Assembly: GCF_014645695.1 (NCBI RefSeq)
Contig: NZ_BMMF01000003.1
Location: 248,001-312,000, forward strand
Source of the DNA: Salinarimonas ramus
GTDB taxonomy: Bacteria; Pseudomonadota; Alphaproteobacteria; Rhizobiales; Beijerinckiaceae
DNA: 64,000 bases
Reading direction: 5' to 3'
Shown in pieces: positions 8,639-18,700 of this stretch; the stretch's first letter is position 1; the number at the start of each line of letters is the position of its first letter. The notes below the pieces were generated by a model. The model saw nothing but the letters and a program-made list of their open reading frames with translations. It did not search any database and was not told the origin of the DNA. The position numbers and the translations under genes were made by a program.

Positions 8639-10558
8639 ATGTCGGGCGCGATGTCGGGCGAGAGCCGCTATCACGAGGTCTACGCCGCCTGGAAGGCGGA
8701 CCCTCGGGCCTTCTGGGGCGAGGCGGCGAAGGCCATCGACTGGTTCACGCCGCCCGAGACGGTGCTCGACGAGAAGGCGGGCGTCTACGGCCGCTGGTTC
8801 GAGGGCGCGACCTGCAACGTCTGCCACAATGCGCTCGACCGCCATGTCGAGACCCGCGGCGACCAGCCGGCGATGATCTACGACAGCGCCATGACCGGCG
8901 AGACCGCGACCTGGACCTATCGCGAGATGCGCGACGAGGTCGCGGCTCTCGCGGGCGTGCTGCGCGGGATGGGCGTCGAGGCCGGCGATCGGGTCGTCGT
9001 CTACATGCCGATGATCCCGCAGGCGGTCTTCGCCATGCTCGCCTGCGCGCGCCTCGGCGCCGTGCATTCCGTCGTCTTCGGCGGCTTCGCGGCCAAGGAG
9101 CTCGCCACCCGCATCGAGGACGCGCGCCCCAAGGCGATACTGTCGGCCTCCTGCGGCCTCGAGCCGGGACGCGTCGTCGCCTACAAGCCCCTCCTCGACC
9201 AGGCGATCGAGCTGTCGATCCACAAGCCCGACGCCTGCCTGATCTACCAGCGCCCGCAGGCGGACGCCGCCCTCGTCGAGGGCCGCGACCACGATTGGCA
9301 GGGCGCCATCGACGCCGCCAGGCGCGAGGGCCGCCTCGCCGATTGCGTGCCCGTCGCCGCGACGGACCCGCTCTACGTGCTCTACACCTCCGGCACGACG
9401 GGCAAGCCAAAGGGCGTCGTGCGCGATTGCGGCGGCTACATGGTGGCGCTCGCCTGGTCGATGGAGGCGCTCTACGGCATGAAGCCCGGCGAGGTCTATT
9501 GGTGCGCCTCGGACGTCGGCTGGGTCGTGGGCCATTCCTACATCGTCTACGGCCCGCTGATCGCGGGCTGCACGACGATCCTCTACGAGGGCAAGCCGGT
9601 GGGCACGCCCGATCCCGGCGCCTTCTGGCGAGTGATCTCCCAGCACAAGGCGACGACGCTGTTCACGGCGCCCACCGCGCTGCGCGCCATCAAGAAGGAG
9701 GATCCGCACGCCGAGCACCTGAAGCGCTACGACCTCGCCTCCTTCCGCGCGCTCTTCCTCGCCGGCGAGCGGGCCGACCCCGCGACCGTCGAGTGGGCGG
9801 AGGATATCCTGAAGGTGCCGGTGATCGATCACTGGTGGCAGACGGAGACCGGCTGGGCCATCGCCGGCAATCCCGTGGGCCTGGGCGTCCTTCCGGTCAA
9901 GCACGGCTCGCCGACGGTGCCGATGCCCGGCTACGACGTGCGCGTCGTCGACGAGGGCGGGCGGGACGTCGCGCCGAACACGATGGGCTCCATCGTGATC
10001 CGCCTGCCGCTGCCTCCCGGCTGCCTGCCGACGCTGTGGCACGCGGACGACCGCTTCCGCGAGAGCTATCTCGAGGCCTTCCCGGGCAATTACAGCACCT
10101 CGGATGCGGGCTTCGTCGACGAGGACGGCTACCTGTTCATCATGGGCCGCACGGACGACATCATCAACGTCGCCGGTCACCGCCTCTCCACCGGCGGCAT
10201 GGAGGAGGTGCTCGCCTCCCATCCGGCCGTCGCGGAGTGCGCGGTCATCGGCGTCAAGGACCAGCTTAAGGGCGAGGTCCCCTGCGGCTTCGTGGTGCTC
10301 AAGGCGGGCGTCGAGCGCTCGCCGCTCGAGATCGAGAAGGAGCTCGTCGCGCTCGTCCGCGAGAAGATCGGCCCCGTCGCCGCCTTCAAGCTGGCGATCA
10401 CCGTCGGGCGCCTGCCGAAGACGCGTTCCGGCAAGATCCTACGCGGCACCATGAAGAAGATCGCCGACGGTGACGCATGGTCCATGCCGGCGACCATCGA
10501 CGATCCAGTAATCCTCGACGAGATCGCTCAGGAATTGTCGCGGCGCGGCATCGGCTGA
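8639..10558 (+). CDS. prpE: propionyl-CoA synthetase PrpE
   Basis: A 639-residue AMP-forming acyl-CoA synthetase. The enzyme activates propionate with ATP and CoA, feeding the methylcitrate or methylmalonyl route. Visible motifs are the N-terminal acetyl-CoA-synthetase region (RYHEVYAAWKADPRAFW), the P-loop YTSGTTGKPKGVV, the WWQTETGWAI core motif, the GRTDDIINVAGHRLS hinge, and the C-terminal catalytic lysine in PKTRSGKILRGTMKK. Within the family, CDCGG-like RDCGGYMVAL after the P-loop and the length near 630-640 favour PrpE over Acs (about 650). The frame is open far upstream, but ATG 8639 follows an AGGACGAACC ribosome site. No prpB, prpC or prpD gene is in the window, so the pathway is completed elsewhere if at all. 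Confidence 0.9.
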   Translation: MSGAMSGESRYHEVYAAWKADPRAFWGEAAKAIDWFTPPETVLDEKAGVYGRWFEGATCNVCHNALDRHVETRGDQPAMIYDSAMTGETATWTYREMRDEVAALAGVLRGMGVEAGDRVVVYMPMIPQAVFAMLACARLGAVHSVVFGGFAAKELATRIEDARPKAILSASCGLEPGRVVAYKPLLDQAIELSIHKPDACLIYQRPQADAALVEGRDHDWQGAIDAARREGRLADCVPVAATDPLYVLYTSGTTGKPKGVVRDCGGYMVALAWSMEALYGMKPGEVYWCASDVGWVVGHSYIVYGPLIAGCTTILYEGKPVGTPDPGAFWRVISQHKATTLFTAPTALRAIKKEDPHAEHLKRYDLASFRALFLAGERADPATVEWAEDILKVPVIDHWWQTETGWAIAGNPVGLGVLPVKHGSPTVPMPGYDVRVVDEGGRDVAPNTMGSIVIRLPLPPGCLPTLWHADDRFRESYLEAFPGNYSTSDAGFVDEDGYLFIMGRTDDIINVAGHRLSTGGMEEVLASHPAVAECAVIGVKDQLKGEVPCGFVVLKAGVERSPLEIEKELVALVREKIGPVAAFKLAITVGRLPKTRSGKILRGTMKKIADGDAWSMPATIDDPVILDEIAQELSRRGIG

Positions 10559-10648
10559 ATAATTCAGATCCGTGAATTAATCTGCGCTTAAAACCCACAG
10601 GCGTATCGTGATTTCCGGTATGCGGCAGCTACGCCGCTAGGGAAGTTC

Positions 10649-10963
10649 ATGGCACGCCTGTCGCTCGTCCTGTTCGTGCTCGTCTCGCTCGTTCTGCCGC
10701 TGGCGGCGGCGGCGCCCGGCGACGCGCGCGTGGGGACGGCCGTCGTGTTCGCGCCGTGGACGAGCCAGGCCGACGTCTTCGCCCGCATCGGCGAGAGCGG
10801 CGGCGCGCTGGTCAGCGCCGGCGCCTTCCCCTTCGTAGCCGTCGCCACGGCCCAACGGCCCGACGCCTTCGCCAGCGCGGTGCGCGCGGCGGGCGCCTGG
10901 GCGCTTCTCGATCCGCGTACGCTCGGCGGCTGCCTCGTCCCCCGTGAGACCGCCCGCCCATGA
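10649..10963 (+). CDS. small exported protein, translationally coupled to a chemotaxis receptor
   Basis: A 104-residue protein with a strong signal peptide ([21 protein letters not shown], 20-residue core) and a mature part of about 80 residues that I do not recognise: [17 protein letters not shown] followed by an alanine-rich helix and [13 protein letters not shown], with one cysteine. The stop codon overlaps the start of the downstream receptor as ATGA, so the two are translated from one message. Because the receptor has mostly membrane segments and little periplasmic domain, this exported protein could act as a periplasmic partner, but that is inference. Third-codon-position GC agrees with real coding. 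Confidence 0.7.
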   Translation: MARLSLVLFVLVSLVLPLAAAAPGDARVGTAVVFAPWTSQADVFARIGESGGALVSAGAFPFVAVATAQRPDAFASAVRAAGAWALLDPRTLGGCLVPRETARP

Positions 10964-12444
10964 CGCCCGCCCAAGGACGTGTCCCCACAATGGTCGATGT
11001 TTCCACGCTCCGCGCAACCACCGCGAGGACGCTCTCCGTTCTCCTCGTCGCCCACGTCGCCGTCGCCGCTGTCCTCGCGCTGACGATCGGCGGATCGCTC
11101 GTCGCCAACGTCGCCGTCGCCGCGCTCCTCGCGGCGCCGGGCGTCGCGCTGACCGCGACGCGCCCGGCCGCGATGGAGACGCGCATGGCGGTCGCGATCG
11201 GGCTGATCGCGCAGGTCTCGCTCTTCGTCTACGAGCTCGCCGGGCATCCCTGGCAGATCGACGTGCACATGTACTATTTCGCGGCGCTCGCCATGCTGGC
11301 GGGCTTCTGCGACTGGCGGGTGATCCTGGCGGCGGCCGGCGTCACCGCGCTCCACCATCTGGGCTTCAACTTCGTCATCCCCTTCGCCGTCTTCCCCGAG
11401 GGGGCGAGCTTCGGGCGCGTGCTGCTGCACGCGGTGATCGTCGTCCTCGAGACGGCAGTGCTCACCTGGGTGGTGCTGACGCTCGAGACCATGATCGCCT
11501 CGGCCAATGCCGGGCTCGCCGCCGCCGAGGAGGCCACGGCCAAGGAGCGCGAGCTCGCGGCCATGCGCGAGGCGGAGAACGAGAAGGTCGCCGCCCGCGC
11601 CGCCGCCGTCGATCGCCTCGCGGCGGAGTTCGAGAGCGGCATCCGCGCGGCGCTGCAGAGCCTCGACCAGGCCTTCGCCGCCATGCGCAGCCAGGCGGAC
11701 GGGCTCACCGCCATCGCCGGACGCACCCGCGCGTCCGTCTCCGACGCCATGGGCCGCTCGGAGAGCACCGCGGCGAACATCCAGCACGTCGCGGCGTCGG
11801 GCGAGGAGCTCGCCGCCTCGATCGGCGAGATCGGCCGCTCGGCCCAGTCCTCCTCCGAGATCGCGGCGCGAGCTGTGGCCGGCGCGCGAGCGACGGACGC
11901 CCACGTCCAGGACCTGTCGGCGGCGGCGCGCTCCATCGGCGAGGTCGTGGACCTCATCCGCACCATCGCCGAGCAGACGAACCTGCTGGCGCTCAACGCC
12001 ACCATCGAGGCGGCGCGCGCCGGCGAGGCGGGCAAGGGCTTCGCGGTCGTCGCGGCCGAGGTGAAGACCCTCGCCAACCAGACCGCCAAGGCCACCGAGG
12101 ACATCGCCTCCAAGGTCGCGGAGATGCAGGCGGCGACGGACGGCTCGGTCACCTCCATCCGCGAGATCGCGACGACGATCGACGAGATGAACCAGCTCGC
12201 CGCCGCCATCGCCTCCGCCGTCAGCCAGCAGAGCGCGGCGACCTCTGAAATCTCCCGCAACGTCCAGGAGGCCGCCAGCGGTGCGCGGGCGGTGAACGGC
12301 GCCGTCGACGTGGTCGGCGGCCTCGCGGACGAGACCGGCTCCGCCTCCCACGCCATCATCGACGCGTCGCGGAAGCTCGCCGACGAGGCGGCGGCGATCC
12401 GCACGCGGGTGGAGAGCTTCGTCTCTCAGGTCCGCGCGGCCTGA
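10960..12444 (+). CDS. methyl-accepting chemotaxis protein with polytopic membrane sensor
   Basis: The product has 494 residues. The N-terminal 180 residues form about six hydrophobic segments with the conserved histidine-rich segment [18 protein letters not shown] and [13 protein letters not shown], in place of the usual periplasmic ligand-binding loop. A coiled coil and a standard receptor signalling domain follow, with the hairpin tip [20 protein letters not shown] at about 340-360 that contacts CheA and CheW. It should report to the CheA kinase controlling the flagellar motor; fliG and flgE lie a few kilobases upstream. Adaptation helices flank the tip. It is translationally coupled to the small exported protein upstream. 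The ligand is unknown; the membrane histidines might bind metal or sense a membrane-borne signal. Confidence 0.9.
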   Translation: MTPAQGRVPTMVDVSTLRATTARTLSVLLVAHVAVAAVLALTIGGSLVANVAVAALLAAPGVALTATRPAAMETRMAVAIGLIAQVSLFVYELAGHPWQIDVHMYYFAALAMLAGFCDWRVILAAAGVTALHHLGFNFVIPFAVFPEGASFGRVLLHAVIVVLETAVLTWVVLTLETMIASANAGLAAAEEATAKERELAAMREAENEKVAARAAAVDRLAAEFESGIRAALQSLDQAFAAMRSQADGLTAIAGRTRASVSDAMGRSESTAANIQHVAASGEELAASIGEIGRSAQSSSEIAARAVAGARATDAHVQDLSAAARSIGEVVDLIRTIAEQTNLLALNATIEAARAGEAGKGFAVVAAEVKTLANQTAKATEDIASKVAEMQAATDGSVTSIREIATTIDEMNQLAAAIASAVSQQSAATSEISRNVQEAASGARAVNGAVDVVGGLADETGSASHAIIDASRKLADEAAAIRTRVESFVSQVRAA

Positions 12445-12455
12445 CGGCCGTTCAC

Positions 12456-12478
12456 GGGACGCCCCGAGCGGGCGTCCC
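12456..12478. terminator. hairpin between convergent receptor gene and pyrG
   Basis: A perfect 9-bp stem (GGGACGCCC / GGGCGTCCC) with a 5-base loop sits in the 37-base space between the two convergent genes. There is no T-tract on either side, so it may act weakly or with Rho, but its position and symmetry fit a bidirectional terminator. Confidence 0.6.
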
Positions 12479-12481
12479 GGC

Positions 12482-14116
<1,635 letters not shown>

Positions 14117-14135
14117 TCACCTTCATGACGACGCC

Positions 14136-14160
14136 CTCGATTCGCAAGCGGCGAATCGAG
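14136..14160. promoter_or_regulatory. perfect palindrome in the pyrG leader
   Basis: The arms CTCGATTCGC and GCGAATCGAG (10 bp, 5-base loop) are perfect inverted repeats, 26 bases ahead of the pyrG start and 103 bases after the secG stop. It may be a repressor operator or an RNA hairpin. There is no following T-tract, so a simple intrinsic terminator for secG is less likely. Confidence 0.45.
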
Positions 14161-14263
14161 CGGAGCCGATGCCATCCACATCCTGTCGAACGTCACGTGC
14201 GGCCGGGACGCCGGAGCGTCCCGCGCCTGCCGCCGGTCCTCGTCGCTCGCCCGCGCCGCGCGA

Positions 14264-14656
14264 TCAGCGCGACTGCGGCACCTGCGGGCCCGCCGGCTGG
14301 TCGCCCTGGAGCTGCTGGAGCTGCTCGAGGACGCCCGGTCCCGCCGGCGCCTCGCCGGGCGCGGAGGGCTGGTTCGGGCCCGAGGAGAGCGGCAGCGTGT
14401 CGATCACCGAGGTCGGCGCGCGGCTGTAGCCGGCGAGGATCGCCAGCGCGAGGCTGGTGGCGAAGAAGAGCGCGGCGAGCACCGCCGTCGTCCGCGTCAG
14501 CGCGTTCGCCTGGCCGCGGCCGGTCATGAAGCCGCCGCCGCCGCCCGAGGAGCCGCCGCCCATGCCGAGCCCGCCGCCCTCCGAGCGCTGCAGGAGCACG
14601 ACGCCGACGAGCGCGAGCACGATGATCAGGTGGACGATGATCAGAACGGTTTGCAT
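14264..14656 (-). CDS. secG: preprotein translocase subunit SecG
   Basis: A 130-residue inner-membrane protein that assists SecYEG during protein export. The first membrane helix (MQTVLIIVHLIIVLALVGVV) leads into LLQRSEGGGLGMGGG, the glycine-rich cytosolic loop with the FMTGRGQANALTRTT signature, and then the second helix (AVLAALFFATSLALAILAGY). A proline- and glutamine-rich tail of about 45 residues follows, longer than in E. coli but usual in this group. An open frame extends upstream to 14701, but ATG 14656 begins the conserved helix. It is the upstream gene of a probable secG-pyrG transcription unit. Confidence 0.95.
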   Translation of the reverse strand: MQTVLIIVHLIIVLALVGVVLLQRSEGGGLGMGGGSSGGGGGFMTGRGQANALTRTTAVLAALFFATSLALAILAGYSRAPTSVIDTLPLSSGPNQPSAPGEAPAGPGVLEQLQQLQGDQPAGPQVPQSR

Positions 14657-14830
14657 TGAAACAGCCTCGAGCGGTCCCGCGCACGGCGGGCCGCTCGTCA
14701 CGTCTTGCGATGAGCGCCGCCTCTAGCACGGTCATGCCGCCCCCGCAAAGGGTGAAAAGGCGCCGACCGCGTTCGTCGCTCAAATGGTCACCGGCGGAGC
14801 CGGGCGCAAGACGATCGATCCGCGCCCCTT

Positions 14831-14990
14831 CTCCTTCCCTGTAGGGGAAGGTGGCGCGCCGCGAAGCGTGTTCCGCGAAGCGGAAATTGCGGTGTCCGCG
14901 ATCGCACGTCGGTTTCGGCTCCGCCGAACGCGCGATGCGCGCCCCATCCGTCTCGGCTCCGCCGAGCCACCTTCCCCTACAGGGAAGGAG
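14831..14990. repeat. intergenic palindromic repeat, copy A
   Basis: A perfect 25-bp inverted repeat (14831-14855 and 14966-14990) flanks about 110 bases. Inside are smaller palindromes such as TTCCGC-GAA-GCGGAA and CTCGGC-TCC-GCCGAG. The right arm recurs at 27310-27334 with one mismatch. It fills most of the 346-base space between secG and the AhpD-like gene. No start-supported gene is seen in it; an open frame that spans it is read through the palindromes and is not credible. Confidence 0.85.
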
Positions 14991-15002
14991 GGAGATCGGC
15001 GC

Positions 15003-15617
15003 TCAGCGCGCCATCGCGTGATATTCCGGGTTCGGCCGCATGTCTGTGGCCGAGGCGAGGCGGTTCGACATGGCGAAGAAGGAGGCCACCGCCGCCACGT
15101 CCCAGATGTCCACGTCCGAGAAGCCGGCGTCGCGCAGCCCCTGGCGATCCGCCTCGCCGATGGCGAAGGAACCGGTGGCAACCGTCTCGGCGAAGCCCAG
15201 CATGGCGACGTGGCGGGGCGCGAGCCGGGCCGCGCGCCAGTTCGTGGAGAGCACGTCGCCGAGCACCGGATCGCCCGAGAGCTGGCGCACCGCCGCGCCG
15301 TGGGCGGTGACGCAGTAGTAGCAACGGTTCGCCGCCGAGACCACGACCGCGATCATCTCGCGCTCGAGCTTCGACAGCCCCGAGGGCGCGAGCATCAGCC
15401 CGTTGTAGAAGGCGGCGAAGGCGGAGAGCTTGACGTCGTCGTGGGCGTAGGCGGCGAGCACGTTGGGGACGAAGCCGATCTTCTCGTCGCACTTTTCGAG
15501 ATAGGCGCGCATCTCCGGCGAGAGGTCGGCCCGGGGCAGATCGAGGGCGGTGGGGCGCGCCTCCGGCTCCTGCCGAGCCGGCGCGAGGCCCGATCCGGCC
15601 GCTTTTCCATCGCTCAT
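15003..15617 (-). CDS. AhpD-like peroxidase-related protein (carboxymuconolactone decarboxylase fold)
   Basis: The product has 204 residues and belongs to the AhpD/CMD alkylhydroperoxidase-like superfamily. The redox CxxC motif is NRCYYCVTAHG at about residues 97-107, with the following histidine in the expected proton-relay position. The upstream region LEREMIAVVVSAAN is the conserved helix of this fold, and the C-terminal half has the second AhpD-like helix pair. The family likely reduces peroxides using a dithiol partner, but the natural substrate of this subgroup is not known. The ATG at 15617 faces away from the glutamate dehydrogenase gene, with about 125 bases between the two starts. 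Confidence 0.87.
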   Translation of the reverse strand: MSDGKAAGSGLAPARQEPEARPTALDLPRADLSPEMRAYLEKCDEKIGFVPNVLAAYAHDDVKLSAFAAFYNGLMLAPSGLSKLEREMIAVVVSAANRCYYCVTAHGAAVRQLSGDPVLGDVLSTNWRAARLAPRHVAMLGFAETVATGSFAIGEADRQGLRDAGFSDVDIWDVAAVASFFAMSNRLASATDMRPNPEYHAMAR

Positions 15618-15742
15618 GACACTCTCCTCCCGCTCGCGCGTTGGTGCGCGGCGAATTGTTGCAGCGGGCGGCGGGCTATGCCAAGCCTTCCCCCATGATC
15701 GTCGCGAAGACGGCGGCGGAGCTCACGAGGAGGGGGCGCGCG

Positions 15743-18700
15743 ATGGACCGGATCGAGGACGCGAACGGGAGCGGGACGATCGCGGCGGCCATGGCCGCGC
15801 TCGAGGAGGAGCGCAGCCGGCAGGCCCCGCCCCGCATGGTCGACGACCTCTTCGGCCGCACCCCGAGCGAGGACCTCGACCGCTACGCACCCAGCGAGCT
15901 CGCGGCGCTCGCCGCCGCCGCCTACGACCACCTGCGCAAGCCCTGCCCCGACGTTGGCGGCGTGCCCCGCCACGACCTCGTCGTCGTCGATCGCGAGCTC
16001 TCCGGGAGCGGCTCCGGCCACGGCCGCGAGATCACCCTCGTCGAGGCCGTGAACGGCGACATGCCCTTCCTGCTCGATTCGACGCTCGCCGAGATCGTCG
16101 ACCAGGGCTACGAGCCGCGCCTCGTGGCGCATCCGATCCTGACGGTGCGCCGCGACGCCGAGGGGCGGCTCGTCGAGCTGCTCGGCCCCTCCCGCGGGGC
16201 GACGCCCGAGGGCGCGATCCGCGAGAGCCTCATCCACATCCATCTCGACCGCCTCGACGACGAGGCCCGCGAGCGGCTGCGCACGGCGCTCGAGCGGGTC
16301 TATTCGGACGTCGCGGTGGCCGTCTCGGACTGGGGCCCCATGCGCGAGCGCCTCGCAGGCGCCATCGCGCGCTACCGCCAGGCACCTCCTCCCCTCCCCG
16401 CCGACGAGACGAAGGAGGCGCTCGCCTTCCTCGACTGGATCGCGGCGGACAATTTCACGCTGCTGGGCGTGCGCGAATACAGCTTCCCCGACGGCGACGT
16501 CGCCGCCGCGCCGATCGAGGGATCGGGGCTCGGCATCCTGCGCGATCCCGCCGTGAAGGTGCTGCGGCGCGGGCGCGAGCTCGTGGCCATGACGCCGGAG
16601 GTGCGCGCCTTCCTGCAGAAGCCCTCCGCGCTCATCATCACCAAGGCGAACGTGAAGTCGAGCGTCCATCGCCGGGCGCATCTCGACTACATCGGCATCA
16701 AGCTGTTCTCGGACACGGGCGAGGTCGCGGGCGAATTGCGCGTCGTCGGCCTCTTCACCGCGAGCGCGTACATCGAATCCACCGACGACGTGCCGGTGCT
16801 GCGCCTCAAGCGCGAGAAGATCCTCCAGCGCGCCCAGTTCGATCCGCAGAGCCATGCGGGCCGCGCGCTGATCAACGTGCTGGAGAACTTCCCGCGCGAC
16901 GAGCTCTTCCAGGTCGACGAGGAGACGCTCTACGCCTTCGCGCTCGAGATCATGAACCTGTCGGATCGCCCGCGCGTGCGCGTGCTGGCGCGGCCCGACG
17001 AGTTCGACCGCTTCGTCTCCGTCCTCGTCTTCATCCCCAAGGATCGCTACGACACGCAGGTGCGCCGCAAGGTCGGCGAGTTCCTGGCGGGCATCTACCA
17101 GGGCCGCGTCTCCGCCGCCTACCCCGCCTATCCGGAAGGGCCGCTCGCGCGCACGCACTACATCATCGGCCGCGAGGAGGGCGAGACGCCCCGCGTCGCG
17201 CGCCAGACGCTGGAGGACGGCGTCGGCACGATCGTGCGCACCTGGGGCGACGCGCTGCGCGACGTGCTGCGCGAGGAGATCGGCGGACCGCGCGCCCGTA
17301 CGCTCGGCGCGCGCTACGCGGACGCCTTCAACGCCGCCTATCGCGAGGCCTTCTCGGCCCGCGAGGCGATCCGCGACATCCTGATCACCGAGCGCATCTC
17401 CGCCGAGCGGCCGCGCGCCGTCGATCTCTACCGCCGCGAGGGCGACCCGGAGACGCGCATCAACCTCAAGGTCTTCTCCCGCGGCGCCGGCCTGCCCCTC
17501 TCCGAGCGCGTGCCGCTGCTCGAGAACCTCGGCTTCCACGTCGTCAACGAGCGGACCTATCGCGTCGTCCCCGCCGGCTCGCGAGAGGACGAGCGGGTCT
17601 GGCTCCACGACATGACGCTGACCCGCGCCGCCGGCGGGCCGATCACGATCGAGCGCATCGAGAAGCCCATCGAGGCGGCGCTGCTCGCGCTGTTCCGCGG
17701 GCTCGCGGAATCGGACGGGTTCAACAAGCTGGTGCTGGAGGCCGAGCTCGGCTGGCGGGACGTCGCCATGGTGCGCGCGCTGGCGCGCTACCTGCGCCAG
17801 GTGCGCATCGCCTACGGGCAGGACTACCTCGCCACGACGCTCGCGCGCCATCCGCGGATCGCGGCGGCGATCGTCGCCTATTTCTACGCCCGCTTCGACC
17901 CGCGCGTCTCCGACAAGCGCCCCCGCGAGGAGGCGGAGGCCGAGGCTCGCGGCGCCATCGAGGAGATGCTCTCCGAGGTCCAGAGCCTCGACGACGACCG
18001 CATCCTCAGGCGCTTCGTCAACCTCGTCGAGGCGGCGCTGCGGACGAACTACTTCCAGATCGAGCGCGGCGGGCACCCCCGCCGCACCATCGCCTTCAAG
18101 TTCGCCTGCGCCAAGGTCGAGGCGATGCCGCTGCCGCGGCCGCTCTACGAGATCTTCGTCTATTCGCCCCGCGTCGAAGGCGTGCACCTGCGATTCGGCA
18201 AGGTGGCCCGCGGCGGGCTGCGCTGGTCCGACCGGCCGCAGGACTTCCGCACGGAGGTGCTCGGCCTCGTCAAGGCGCAGCAGGTCAAGAACGCCGTCAT
18301 CGTGCCGGTCGGCGCCAAGGGCGGCTTCGTGCCCAAGCGTCTGCCGCCGATGAACGAGGACCGGCAGGCCTGGTTCGAGGAGGGGCGCGCGAGCTACGAG
18401 GTCTTCATCGACACGCTGCTCGAGCTCACCGACAACATCGTGGGCGACGACATCCGCCCGCCGCCGGACACCGTGCGCCACGACGGCGACGACCCCTATC
18501 TCGTGGTCGCCGCCGACAAGGGCACCGCGACCTTCTCGGACACGGCCAACGCCATCTCGCTGGAGCGCGGCCATTGGCTCGGCGACGCCTTCGCCTCCGG
18601 CGGCTCCAACGGCTACGACCACAAGGGCATGGGCATCACGGCGCGCGGCGCCTGGGAGGCGGTGAAGCGCCATTTCCGCGAGATGGACGTCGACATCCAG

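Noticed and set aside
14788-14970. 60-codon minus-strand frame in the secG spacer
   Set aside because: It is read through the palindromic repeat copy A and includes its arms; no ribosome site.
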